Shown here one piece after another: positions 40,480-51,236 of a stretch of DNA of 64,000 nucleotides. Position numbers and translations under genes: made by a program. Source of the stretch: Terrilactibacillus sp. S3-3 (GTDB lineage Bacteria; Bacillota; Bacilli; Bacillales; Sporolactobacillaceae); contig CP129291.1 of NCBI GenBank assembly GCA_030437565.1, positions 496,001-560,000 of the forward strand, given 5' to 3'. Numbering within the stretch: the first letter of the stretch is position 1; every line of letters begins with the position of its first letter. The notes beneath the pieces are model-generated. The model worked only from the letters and a program-made list of their open reading frames with translations, was not told the origin of the DNA and ran no database searches.

Positions 40480-41174
40480 GGTTTAAATTGAATACTTAGT
40501 TAAGGTACTAGTTTTTATAAACTAAATATGTCTGATAGGAACAGCCAGGAATACTGGAGGGACGACATGAAAATGCCGCACTCTCTTATTCATTGGCGGC
40601 TTTTTCCAGTGCGGTAGTGTTGCTTTGCTTGGCGTTCTAATTACCAGTTGACTGGCAGAGGTGCGTTTTTCTTTGGAAAAACCGATGACGAACGGAAGCA
40701 TGTATTTAAACAGAAAACGATTGTGCAAAGCAGGATCACAGTTCTGATTTGTGTTATTCCCAATTTTGTAGACGATGTCTTTCGTTTAATTAGAAGATAG
40801 GATGATTGATTCATTCGGATAGCCTGAGCTGTAGTTTTTTGTAATAGCAATGGTTAGCTGAATTTTTTTTTATTTTATTAACCGTAAAAAAAAAAATGAG
40901 CCATTAAGGATTGTCGTGTCTTCACTCTTTTCGAAATCGATTGCCATATCACGCGGGTACCTGGTCAAAATCAAAGGTTGTTTTAATACGGGGTCCAACC
41001 CAATATCCAAATCTTTGGCTGGGGAATTCCGTTACTTCTGGGCCGTTTCACATGAGAGACGGCTTTGAACAAGGGAAAACCGCTGTTTTTTAATGTCATA
41101 AAAATATTTCTGCTCAGAGTCTTGAAAAAAATGAAAAAGTATTGTAGGCTATTTAACAATTAAACATTTAATTT
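40480..41174. other. Gap with inverted repeat and possible gene remnant
   Basis: CCGCACT at 40576-40582 pairs with AGTGCGG at 40608-40614. On the plus strand, near 40650-40800, a frame reads FFGKTDDERKHVFKQ and later VIPNFVDDVFRLIRR, without a clear start; it may be a decayed gene. The rest is AT-rich. Confidence 0.35.
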
Positions 41175-41315
41175 CTTATCTAGAGAGGTTGAGGGACTGG
41201 CCCGATGACACCTCAGCAACCGCCGCTTGTTACCTGCGGCAAGGTGCTAATTCCAGCAAGCAAAACCTGCTTGAGGGATAAGAAGGAACCTGGTCGTTCG
41301 GTCTTCTTCTTATTG
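41175..41315 (+). promoter_or_regulatory. SAM-I (S-box) riboswitch of met operon
   Basis: The aptamer runs from CTTATCTAGAGAGG (41175) through GAGGGACTGGCCCGATGA and CCTCAGCAACC, GGTGCTAATTCCAGC and GAGGGATAAG (41282), all hallmarks of the S-box. A hairpin AGAAG...CTTCT with a T-rich tail follows to about 41315 as the terminator. SAM binding should stop transcription of metI-metC-yitJ. Confidence 0.95.
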
Positions 41316-41407
41316 AGGAAGGCCTTTTCTTATTGGCTCTGAAAGAGAGGTTACTTTTGGCTTGTTATTTAGAGCAATATATGAGATGGAAAGGAGAGGT
41401 TTTAACA

Positions 41408-42538
41408 ATGTCATCACACAGGACGGAAACATGTTTGGCGCAAATCGGCAATGGATTTGATTCACTGGGGGCGGTCAACGCGCCTGTCTATCTATCAACC
41501 GCCTATCGCCACGAAGGCATCGGGGTATCGAAGGGATATGACTATATACGAACGGGCAACCCGACGCGCTCTATTTTGGAAAAAAAAAGCGATTGCCGAC
41601 ATCGAAAACGGAGAGGAGGGATTCGCCTGTAGTTCCGGGATGAGCGCGATTCAATTAGTCTTGTCATTGTTTCGATCGGGCGATCATCTGATTGCTTCCC
41701 GTGATTTGTACGGCGGCACTTATCGTCTGTTCGAATTTCTTGCCAGTCAGTATAATATCTCTTACACCTACTGGGACGGCAGCGATTATGACGAACTGGC
41801 AGCTACTGTCAGGCCGGACACGAAAGCGATTTTTATCGAAACCCCGACCAACCCGCTGATGAAAGAAACGGACATTTCTGAAATAGCGGCCATTGCCAGG
41901 CAGCATGACCTGCTGCTGATTGTCGACAATACCTTTTACACGCCTGTGATTCAAAAACCGCTTGACGAAGGCGCGGATATTGTCCTGCATAGTGCAACAA
42001 AATATCTTGGCGGACATAATGATGTGCTGGCCGGTCTTGTTGTCTCAAAATCAAGTAAAGTGACGAAAAAAAATTGCGGCTGTATCATAATGCAAGCGGC
42101 ATCGTCTTATCTCCCTTCGATTCCTGGCTATTATTAATCAGGGGCATGAAGACGCTGGCGCTGCGGATGAGGCAGCATGAAGCGAATGCCAAGCGGATTC
42201 AAGCCTATCTAGAAGGTGAACCGCTTGTGACGAAAGTGTTCTATCCAGGAAGAGGGGGTATGCTGAGCTTTGAAGTGAGTGATGAAACGCTTGTCTCCCC
42301 TTTTCTAAAGTCTTTGAAACTTTTTACGTTTGCCGAAAGCCTGGGCGGTGTGGAAAGTTTGATCACTTATCCTGCAACGCAGACTCACGCGGATGTACCT
42401 GAAGCGCTTCGCCTGAAATACGGTTTGTCAAATGCCCTTTTGCGTCTCTCCGTCGGTATCGAGCATCCGGATGATTTGATCGCCGACCTGGATCAAGCGT
42501 TTAAGTCTCTTCAAAAGGGGGCGCTGATTCATGAGTGA
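41408..42538 (+). CDS. metI: Cystathionine gamma-synthase / O-acyl-homoserine thiol-lyase
   Basis: PLP enzyme joining an O-acylhomoserine with cysteine (or sulfide) in methionine synthesis. ATG 41408 follows GGAAAGGAGAGG. Text: [37 protein letters not shown], and the PLP lysine in [12 protein letters not shown]. The frame breaks at an A run near 41581-41590 and near 42065. About 375 residues. It overlaps metC by 8 nt, the same order as B. subtilis metIC. Confidence 0.92.
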
Positions 42539-43718
42539 GTCTTTCAATTTTTCAACGAAATTAATCAAAGAAGCCGGACCTATCGATCCTCATACGGGGG
42601 CAGCCAATGTCCCGATTTATCTATCATCGACGTTTCATCAATTCGATTTTGATCAATATGGAAAGTATGATTATACCCGTTCGGGCAATCCGACGCGGGA
42701 AGCTCTGGAACAGGCAATCAGCGCGCTGGAAGGCGGCGTTCAGGGGTTTGCCTTTGCCTCGGGGATGGCGGCGATTTCCACCGCCTTCTTATTGCTGTCG
42801 GAAGGCGATCATGTCGTCATTTCCGAGGATGTTTACGGAGGGACATTTCGGGTCGTGACACAAGTTCTGGGCCGGCTTGGCATCAGCCACACATTCGTCG
42901 ATACGACTGATTTGGAGCGAGTAAAGGCGGCGATTCAACCGAACACAAGAGTGATTTATATTGAAACACCTTCCAATCCGACTTTGAAGGTCACGGATAT
43001 CGGTGCGATTGCAGCGATCGCCAAATCTCACGGCTGCCTGACTTTTGTCGATAACACATTCATGACGCGCTGCAGCGCGGCCGCTTGAACAGGGGGGGCT
43101 GACCTGGTGCTGCACAGCGCGACAAAGTTCATTTCCGGCCACAGTGATGTGGTTGCCGGTCTTGCCGTAGCGGGATCAAAAGAGATCGGCGATAAAATAG
43201 GGTTTTTGCAAAATGCGCTTGGCACAATACTAAGTGTTCAGGATTCGTGGCTTTTACTAAGAGGTTTAAAAACGCTGAACGTCAGAATGAAAGCATCATC
43301 GGCATCAGCACTTAGGATTGCCAAATATTTGGAAAAAGAGAACCGTGTCAAACAAGTCTATTATCCCGGCCTGCCCCGGCATGTCGGCACGGCAATTCAC
43401 GCTTCTCAAGCAGTAAGCGGCGGTGCGGTATTATCGTTCGCTTTGGAGGATGAAGATGCCGTTCGCCAATTTGTCGGCTCCGTGACGATCCCCGTCTTTG
43501 CGGTCAGCTTAGGTGCTGTTGAATCGATTTTGTCGTATCCGGCGAAGATGTCCCATGCCGCCATGTCGAAAGACGACGAACGGGACAGCCGCGGGATTAC
43601 GGACGGCCTGCTGAGATTGTCGGTCGGTTTGGAAGACGCGGATGATCTAATTGCTGATTTTTCGAAGGCCTTTGCGAAGCTTGAAAATCGCAAAAATTTG
43701 GCGAGCGGGAGTCGTTGA
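42531..43718 (+). CDS. metC: Cystathionine beta-lyase
   Basis: PLP enzyme releasing homocysteine from cystathionine. Text: [41 protein letters not shown] and the PLP lysine in [16 protein letters not shown]. The frame breaks near 43075. About 395 residues. Its stop is 2 bp before the start of yitJ, so the three genes form one operon under the S-box. Confidence 0.92.
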
Positions 43719-43720
43719 TC

Positions 43721-45595
43721 ATGACAACAATTATCGATGAACTGAAAAAAAGGATTCTCATCGCCGACGGAGCGATGGGCACGCTGCTGTATTCTTATGG
43801 CATTGATCGATGTTTTGAGGAACTGAATCTCTCCCATAGCGAGCAGATGAAGCACGTCCATGAAGCCTATATCGCGGCCGGCGCGGATGTGATCCAGACG
43901 AATACATACGGCGCCAACTATATTAAGCTGTCGCGGTATGGCCTTCAGGATGATGTGAAGAAAATCAACGCGGCGGCGGTGAAGATTGCCAGAAGCGCGG
44001 CGCGGCCGGAGACATTTGTTCTTGGCACGATCGGCGGTGTCCGCGGTTTTCAAAAACAGTCGGTGACTCGACGAGATCAAGCGGAGTTTCCGCGAACAGC
44101 TTTACTGCTTGCTGCTGGAAAAAGTAGACGCGCTGCTGCTCGAAACTTATTATGACTTTGAAGAAATGTCAACCGTCCTGACAATTGCCAGAAAAGAGAC
44201 GGATTTGCCGATCATTGCCCATGTCTCCATGCATGAACCCGGTATTTTGCAAAACGGGAAACCGCTTCCAGAAGCGCTGAAAGAGCTTGTCGAGCTTGGT
44301 GCAAATGTGGTGGGCACGAACTGCCGGCTCGGCCCTTTTCATATGATACAGGCGCTGCACGATGTTCCGCTTCCGGAGAAGGCTTTTCTTTCCGCCTACC
44401 CAAATGGCAGTCTGCCGGAGTACCAGGATGGCAAACTCATCTATGAAACAGAGCCGTCGTATTTTAAAAAATATGCCGCCGATTTCCGCAATGAAGGTGT
44501 CCGTCTGCTTGGGGGATGCTGCGGCACGACGCCTGCTCAAATCAAGGCCTTTAAGGAAGGTATTGCTGCTAACCTTGATCCGCTTAAAAAAAAAATTGTA
44601 AAAAAACAGTCGGGGACACTCGTCATCGCTGAACGGCAAAAAAATCCGGAAACGCCGTTATTTGCCAAAGCCAGAAAGGAAAGGTCGGTTTTTGTTGAAT
44701 TTGACACGCCCAGGCACTTGGATACAAGCCGTTTTTTTTTGAAGGAGTCAAAGCATTAAAAGAAGCGGGAGCGGACGCGATTACGATGGCCGATAACTCG
44801 CTTGCTTCCCCAAGAATCAGCAACACGGCGATAGCCACTCTACTCAAAGAAAAATATGCCGTGAATCCGCTCGTTCACTTGACTTGCCGCGATCGCAATC
44901 TCATTGGCCTGCAATCCCATCTGATGGGCCTGGATGTTCTCGGGCTTCATGATATATTGGTGGTGACGGGTGATCCGACAAAAATTGGGGATTTTCCAGG
45001 CGCAACGTCGGTTTATGATCTGTCTTCCATGCAGCTGATCGAGCTGATTAAGAAATTTAACAGAGGCATTTCTTATTCGGGAAAAAGTTTGAAACGCCCA
45101 ACGCGGTTCAACGTTGCCGCCGCATTCAATCCAAATGTTCGCAATCTTGATCGCGCCGTTCAGCGAATGAAGCGGAAAATTGAGAGCGGGGCAGACTACT
45201 TTATATCCCAGCCGATCTTTGATGCTGAACGGATTTTGGAAGTCAGCGAAGCCACCAAAGGGATTGACGTGCCAATTTATATCGGCATTATGCCGCTGAC
45301 TTCATCCCGAAATGCCGAATTTCTTCATAATGAAGTGCCCGGCATCCGCTTGACCGATGATGTACGGCAAAGGATGGCAGATGTGGCGAACGACAAGGAG
45401 CAATCAGCGAGGGAAGGAATTGCCATTGCTAAAGATCTGATTGATGTCGCCATGGCCCATTTTAAAGGGATTTACCTGATTACGCCAATGAGCCGCTATC
45501 AAATGACCGTCGAACTGACAAAATATATTAAAGAAAAAGAACAGAAATTAACGGCAAGCAGCATAGCAGCAAAAGCAAACGGTTTGATTTGGTGA
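43721..45595 (+). CDS. yitJ: Homocysteine methyltransferase / methylene-THF reductase
   Basis: Two-domain protein of about 625 residues. The N-terminal Hcy-methyltransferase domain starts [15 protein letters not shown] and has the zinc cysteines in GTNCRLGP and LGGCCGTTP; the C-terminal MetF-like FAD domain has [17 protein letters not shown] and [14 protein letters not shown]. It supplies the methyl group for methionine from folate. The frame breaks near 44065 and at a run of nine T near 44733-44741. ATG 43721 follows GGGAG. It completes the S-box operon, as yitJ does in B. subtilis where it is a separate S-box gene. Confidence 0.92.
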
Positions 45596-45613
45596 CAGAT
45601 AATGAAGACCATA

Positions 45614-45661
45614 ATAACACGGGCGATTAACATCATTTGCGATGTTGATCGCCCGTGTTAT
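45614..45661. terminator. Strong hairpin after yitJ
   Basis: ATAACACGGGCGAT at 45614-45627 pairs with ATCGCCCGTGTTAT at 45648-45661, and an inner AACATC/GATGTT stem extends it. No long T run follows, but its size and place suggest the end of the met operon. Confidence 0.75.
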
Positions 45662-45733
45662 GCCAGCCGGCAAATCAGCCGGTCAAGTTTCGTTCCGGAA
45701 TTGGGCCATCTCTTCGCCCGCAGCGGGTCCAAA

Positions 45734-46414
45734 CTAAATCGATTCCACTTTCGCTTTTTTAATGTGGCTGTCCGCCTGCATTTGAATATAGATATCCTCG
45801 ATATCGACGGTGTGCGCAGCCGTACAGGAAAGATGGACCTCGTGGCCGTCTTTCAGCTCTTTAAGATTGATGTTGTTAATTTGGATCTCCAAGCCGTGAA
45901 TTTCTTTGGTGATTTTTTCGATATCGGCGATCTGCTTAACGATCACGCTGATTGTAAAATCTTTTTTTAGTTTTCTTTTGAACCCGATTTTATTGCGAAC
46001 GTACGGAATGATTTCAACACTTATCATGATCAGAGCAAGACCAAAAAATGAAGAAAAAAAATATAGCCGCGCCAATGCAATGCATATTCCCAAGCTGGCA
46101 GCCGCCCAAACGATCGCTGCCGTCGTCAGGCCGGTGATAATTTCGTCCCCCCTTCGGAAAATCACCCCCGCTCCAAGAAATCCGATCCCGCTGACGATTT
46201 GCGCGGCGAGCCGCATCGGATCGGCGCGCATGATCGTATTGCCCTTATTCACGGCCGCTGCCGATTCAATGGAGACAACCGTGAGCAGGCAGCTTGTCAT
46301 GGAAATGATTAAACAAGTTTTCAGTCCGAGCGGTTTTTGTTTGGCTTCCCGTTCTAAACCTAGAACAATGCCAACGGCTGCAGATAAAAGTAATTTAATT
46401 AAAGTACTTTCCAA
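45734..46414 (-). CDS. MgtC/SapB-family membrane protein
   Basis: Intact, 226 residues. The start is TTG 46414, set by GGAAGGAG 8 nt upstream. Five membrane segments with LLLSAAVGIVLGLEREAKQ, ADPMRLAAQIVSGIGFLGAG and TTAAIVWAAASLGI are typical of MgtC; a cytoplasmic ACT-like domain of about 75 residues follows. In other bacteria MgtC proteins affect magnesium homeostasis and the F1F0 ATPase. I found no magnesium riboswitch upstream. Confidence 0.88.
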   Translation of the reverse strand: MESTLIKLLLSAAVGIVLGLEREAKQKPLGLKTCLIISMTSCLLTVVSIESAAAVNKGNTIMRADPMRLAAQIVSGIGFLGAGVIFRRGDEIITGLTTAAIVWAAASLGICIALARLYFFSSFFGLALIMISVEIIPYVRNKIGFKRKLKKDFTISVIVKQIADIEKITKEIHGLEIQINNINLKELKDGHEVHLSCTAAHTVDIEDIYIQMQADSHIKKAKVESI

Positions 46415-47018
46415 AGATATTCTCCTTCCTCTAAAAGTGGTGATGAACGGGGCATCACTGCTTCCAAATTTTAAGAAAAAGCGGTCCGCATTTGAACTCT
46501 ATTGAAAACGCCGGAAGTCAAAATGAGACAACGGCCTGAGAAGTTCCGAATTTTCTTGTTTGCCCACGAGTAGGAAAGAAGCCATGGGGGTTCCTAAAGC
46601 AACTTATTTCGTAAACCGTCGTTTATCATCGATAAGTACAGACAGTTGGCAGAAAAAAGAAAAGGAACCTGAGGATTTGCCCGTACTTAAAGGTTCCGCT
46701 TCGCCAAATTTTTTTTTAAAATCAATCTGTCCGGGAAAAAAGTGAATCGCTTTTTCTCTATATATATTAATGGATAGTTTCAAACATACGTTGCAGTTAA
46801 AAGGACAACAATCTAACTGCATGATGAATGTTTCGATGAAAAGGAACGAAAATCCTGCATTCTGCCCAACCAGAGAAAGATAAAAAAAAAAACAATTACA
46901 GAATTAATAAAGGGTGGTTAAATATTCAGAGAAAGTCTAAAGCGGCCGCTATTGCCGATCACTAATGGCGGCCTTCGATACATGAGTATTTGCTCCCCGT
47001 TATACGGGGCTATTTGCG
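46415..47018. other. Gap without a recognisable gene
   Basis: About 600 bp. A frame near 46581-46744 (starts MGVPKATYFVNRRLS) has no good ribosome site and I do not believe it. CCCCGT/ACGGGG at 46995-47009 is a small hairpin just before array D. Confidence 0.35.
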
Positions 47019-47130
47019 AATGCAAAAGGCGTGTTCACAAGACGGAATGGAGCGTTCAGGCTCCGAAATGGCGTGGCGTGTTCGGCATCGAAAATGGAGC
47101 GTTTACGAGCCCAAAATGTCCGTCCGGGAA
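47019..47130. repeat. Array D: four to five 21-nt repeats
   Basis: Units such as GAATGGAGCGTTCAGGCTC. The A-rich core (AAAGG or AATGG) sits at 47025, 47046, 47067, 47093 and about 47115. One step of 26 is explained by a duplicated GGCGT. On the minus strand the core GAACGCTCCATT resembles the unit of array B. Confidence 0.75.
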
Positions 47131-47250
47131 AGGGATCAAAGAGTCTAGCCTCATCATGGATAGAAGCTGCCTTCACCAAGTTTTTTTTTTTTAATGTTAT
47201 GATAAATAATGTGATTGTTATGACACTATTTTGGAGAAAGAGGGATTAGC

Positions 47251-47560
47251 TTGATCGAACATATTGTTTTGTTTAAATTTGAAAAAAAAAACGACGAAAG
47301 AACAAAAAGACGAAGGGGCAAAACGGCTTCGTCACTTGATTCATGAGCTGCCAGGTATTCTCGACATTCAATCGGGACTTAATTATTCAAGTCGCAGCAA
47401 GGGTTACTCAATGGGGTTGACAGTTCGTTTTGAATCAAAGGCAGCTCACGAACACTATACGCCTTCACCTGAGCATCAAGCCGTGGTTTCTTATCTCAAA
47501 GAAGTCGGTCTTGTTGATACGCTGGCCGTTGATTTTGAGATTGGACCAAAAGAAAAATAA
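47251..47560 (+). CDS. Stress-responsive Dabb-barrel protein
   Basis: About 102 residues of the dimeric alpha-beta barrel (Dabb) family, starting IEHIVLFKFE with PGILDIQSGLNYS and a C-terminal HQAVVSYLKEVG. TTG 47251 is the likely start, behind AGAGGG. The frame breaks at a run of ten A at 47281-47290. Family members are small heme-, polyketide- or stress-related proteins; no finer role can be given. Single gene. Confidence 0.8.
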
Positions 47561-47776
47561 AATGTTAGTAATTTAACACATTGGCCAAAGGAGGGAGAGC
47601 TGGTTCTCCCTCGGCCGTGTGCAAAAGGTACGGATGGTGAACCGTGACGGAAGAAAATGCCCGGGTTCGGAGCGGAAACGGCTTAGCCCTCCCAACTGGA
47701 ATAAAAAAGGGGGGCGAGGCGCTGCTTTTATGATCTGCGTGGGTTTAAAAAAATCATCCACAACATTGGCAACCCT

Positions 47777-49369
47777 TTAGTTCACTCGTTTCTCTCCATC
47801 CCAATACATTTTCCGTAGCCGGAATTTCTGCAATTTCCCAGTTGCGGTTTTAGGAAGCGCTTTAACAAACTCCACTCTTTTTGGGGCTTTAAAGTGAGCC
47901 ATGTTATCCCGACAGTACGTAATAATATCCGCTTCACTGACTGTGGCATCAGGCTTTAGCACAATAATTGCCATTGGTACCTCTCCCCATTTATCATCTG
48001 CAACGGCGATGACAGCTGTTTCCAGAATATCCGGATGTTTGTATAGCACGCCTTCCACTTCTGTGAGGATATATTTTCACCTCCGGATATAATCATATCC
48101 TTGGCTCGATCGCGAATCTCAATATAGCCATCCGGATAGGTTACAGCTAAGTCTCCTGTATGGAACCACCCGTCCCGCATCGCTTCAGCAGTACGTTTTT
48201 CATCTTTATAATAACCTTTCATAACAACGTTGCCGCGAGTAACGATTTCCCCTAGCTCTTCTCCATTCCACGCGACCTCTTGACCATTTGGACGAACGAC
48301 TTTTGTTTCTCCATTAAAAGCAAGTTCAATTCCCTGCCTCGCTTTAATGGCAGCTTGCTCATCAGCAGATTTTTCATCGAATTCATTTTTCCATTCATTA
48401 TATAAAATAAATGGAGATGTTTCCGTGAGTCCGTACACATGCATGATATTTAAGCCAAGAATTTCCTCCGCCCGTTCAATCAGCGCTGCCGCAGGCGGGG
48501 AACCTGCCGTACCCATTCGCGGCTTGGTTGTAATGTGTGTCTCCAATGCCTTAGGCTCATTTACCAGCATATTAATAATAACAGTTGGTGCTCCGCATAA
48601 GAGCGAAATATGGTGCTGCTCAAATAAATTTAAAATGACTGGCGGATCCACCTTGCGAAGACAAACATGGATTCCGCCAACGGCGGTAATGGCCCAAACG
48701 CCGCCCCATCCATTTGCATGAAACATAGGAAGGGTATGGAGATAGACATCATCATGTTTTACACCCAGATGAAACATGAAATTAGCTGCATTCAGATAAT
48801 TTGCCCGATGCGTTAGCATAACGCCCTTTGGATTAGAAGTGGTTCCGCTCGTATAATTGAGTGTCAATAGCTGATTCTCATCAATTTCCACTGGTGAAAA
48901 AAAATCAGATGAAGAGGCATGCTCTAGAAAACGCTCATAATCAATACCCTTCAATTCCGACTTTTGTCCTGGAACAGAGACAATAATGATTTCTTCCAGG
49001 GAAAGGTTCGCTTCAATTTCCTGAATCGGCGCTGCAAATTCCGCATCAACGATTAACATTTTTGCATCTATGATTAATAATGTATTCCATATCTGATGCC
49101 TGTATTCGGTAATTTAATGGAACCATGACTGCCCCTGTCTGACAAATTCCATAGAAACATTCCAGCATATAATGTGTATTTGGCAGCATGACTGCAATAT
49201 GATCACCAGGTTTAGCACCAGCCTCCGAAAGTGCTGCCGATAGCCGATCCGCCCTTTCGCCAAACTGCTGATAAGTAAAATGCTTTTCTCCATCAATGAC
49301 GGCCGTTTTGTTTGGATAATATTTTACCGCTCTTCGTTTCCAATCAATGGGTGTCAGTGGATAATTCAT
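47777..49369 (-). CDS. Fatty acyl-CoA synthetase (AMP-binding)
   Basis: Activates a fatty or other carboxylic acid to its CoA ester with ATP, about 530 residues. Text: MNYPLTPIDWKRRAVKYYP, P-loop TLNYTSGTTSNPKGVM, YGLTETSP, the hinge TGDLAVTYPDGYIEIRDRAKD and the catalytic Lys region PKTATGKLQKF. The frame breaks near 49060 and 48070. It is 45 bp after the nitronate monooxygenase gene and likely in one operon. Chain-length preference is unknown; it resembles the FadD3/AlkK group by eye. Confidence 0.87.
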
Positions 49370-49414
49370 GCAATCAGCCCCTTCGCAAAGTGAGTTTTTT
49401 CATCAATTTACTTG

Positions 49415-50400
49415 TCATGACGTTTTCAAGCTGACAATGTTCTCCGCTGCTTTTGTATAGGAATGCTCCAATTCGGAAACAATTTCCTCGATAGATTGAA
49501 CCTTATCAATAGCTCCAAGCCCCTGTCCGGCACTCCAAATATCTTTCCATGCCTTGACCTCTTGATTAATTTATTGAAGTTGATTTCCTGTTTTTTTTCT
49601 CCAAATTATTCGGATTAAGCCCAGAATTCACAATACTAGGGATGAGAAAATTGGCTTTTACCCCGCTAAACGCATCGGTATAAATAATATCCTCAATGCT
49701 TGAATTCACAATCATCTGCTTATAGTCATCAGTCGCAGCGCTTTCTTCAGCAGGAATAAACCGAGTACCCATACAAACAAAATTGGCACCAATAACTTCG
49801 GATGCCAGAATATCTTCTCCTTTAGACATCCCGCCTGCTAATACGAGAGGTCCGTCAAAGAAGGAGCGTACCTCATGGATAAACGAAATGGGATTCAATA
49901 CCCCGGCATGTCCGCCGGCACCACTAGCTACCAGTACTAGGCCATCTGAGCCTTTTTCAATCGCTTTTTTAGCAAACTTCACATTAATCACATCCGAAAA
50001 AAAAACAATGCCGCCGTATTGATGCGCAATCCGGGCAACAGGACTTGGATCTCCTAAAGATGTAATCATATTGGCGGTTGGTTGGTATTTTTCAATTAAC
50101 TTCAGATCTTCTGTGTACCGTTTATTCGAATGATGAGTAATAAAATTAATTCCCCAGGGTGCAATTTTTTTTTTTTTTTGTTGGGTGTTCTTCTTTGAGC
50201 TTATCCAGTTCTGAATCAATTTGTTCCATCCAATCTTCTAGAATATGACCTGTACGTGCATTCAATGCTGGAAACGTTCCCACAATACCGGACGCACATG
50301 CGGAAACGACCATTTTTGGATTGGAAATGAGAAACATAGGTGCCATGATTACTGGCAGTCTCATCGATTCTTTCATTCTTTTAATTATTTCGTTAGACAC
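49415..50400 (-). CDS. Nitronate monooxygenase-type FMN enzyme
   Basis: NMO/2-nitropropane-dioxygenase TIM barrel, about 325 residues. GTG 50400 is set by GAGGAG 8 nt upstream. Text: RLPVIMAPMFLISNPKMV, GASGAGGHAG-like VASGAGGHAGVLN, FFDGPLVLAGGMSKGEDI and FVCMGTRFIPAEES, typical of the FMN site. The frame breaks at a run of 13 T near 50167-50179 and near 49590; the last part reads IWSAGQGLGAIDKVQS, ending at 49415. Members oxidise propionate-3-nitronate; pairing with an acyl-CoA synthetase may mean a detox or enoyl-reductase-like role. Confidence 0.82.
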
Positions 50401-50468
50401 TTTGAAAAATCTCCTCTTCCGATCAATTTATTATCTGTAGTGTTCTCCATTTTTACTTCCCTGCTCCT

Positions 50469-50699
50469 TTACATTCTGGCCCCGATAGCTTGCAGCGCTT
50501 GAGAACTGTCCTTTTTTGATTGGTGTTCTCGCTGCTGACAGCCTGGTTTGAGGATGTATCTGGCTTTACCTCACTTTTTTGCTCTAGCCCAGCTGCCGGG
50601 TGTCTTTGTTCTGATTATCTTCTGACGCGGCATTTTGCCTACAGCCAGCAATGAGAAGGACTAAACAAAGGGATGCTTAATTGAAGTGATCTTTTTCAA
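50469..50699 (-). CDS. Small lipoprotein, frame disturbed
   Basis: TTG 50699 behind GGGGGAGGGA starts KKITSIK; after one shift the text gives a lipobox (LLIAGC) followed by a polar, Asn/Gln/Ser/Lys-rich tail. Two or three frames alternate and the stop is unsure (50469 or 50431). It would be anchored outside the membrane. It lies 31 to 69 bp upstream of the nitronate monooxygenase gene on the same strand. No known family. Confidence 0.45.
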
Positions 50700-50740
50700 G
50701 TCTTTTCCCTCCCCCTCTATAAAATAAACATTTTCTTTTT

Positions 50741-50758
50741 ATTAGGAGTATTCCTAAT
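50741..50758. promoter_or_regulatory. Dyad upstream of lipoprotein operon
   Basis: ATTAGGA at 50741-50747 and TCCTAAT at 50752-50758, spaced by GTAT. It lies about 42 bp before the lipoprotein start and may be an operator for the lipoprotein, nitronate monooxygenase and acyl-CoA synthetase genes. Confidence 0.45.
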
Positions 50759-50789
50759 AGAGGGTATTCGAGAAGTCCGGGAAAAATCA

Positions 50790-51236
50790 CCGGTAAATAT
50801 CTGCGTCAAAAGGTTTCATGAAAAGCCTGTAAACGCATGCAAAGATGACCTTAGATAAAATTTCAACCAAGATTGTCAAAAACCGCGATGAGATCGATAT
50901 TGAAATTTGCAAGTCTCCAATCTGTTAAAGAACTATCATTTAGCGAAAACCATTAGTGAAGTGAGTTGGTCGCTATTTCGTACGAGGCTTGAATACAATG
51001 CAAACTGGCACGGTAAAAAAAGTCGTTGCCGCCTGCAAAAACCTTTCCTTCCAGTCGCGTTGTTCGTGCCTGTGGACACATACGATGAGGTATTAACGCA
51101 AGTATGAATCTTAAAAATGAGGCGATAAGACTTCTAACCGTTGGAATGACGGGGTTAGCCTATGGTGTCCCTAGGAATCTTCCGCTTCAAATGATCCGTA
51201 GAAGTGTTAAGCAGTGAGTCGTTCAAGTATCCCCAT
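50790..51236 (+). pseudogene. Decayed tnpB copy with right end
   Basis: The text follows the second half of TnpB at 14024-15202: KRFHEKPVNAC for [10 protein letters not shown], then KISTKIVKNRDEIDI, LLKNYHLAKTISEVSWS and [16 protein letters not shown]. The zinc ribbon and last catalytic region are partly deleted. The right end (CTTCCGCTTCAAA...GTTAAGC...GTTCAAG) is still visible. It is a relative of the intact element, not a recent copy, since the bases differ throughout. Confidence 0.8.

Noticed and set aside
40522-40728. Minus-strand ORF starting MHNRFLFKYML
   Set aside because: It overlaps an inverted repeat, has no ribosome site and resembles no family.
46415-46560. Magnesium riboswitch (M-box) before mgtC
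   Set aside because: The conserved M-box segments are absent on the minus strand.
46581-46744. Small ORF starting MGVPKATYFVNRRL
   Set aside because: No ribosome site and an A/T run within; coding is not supported.
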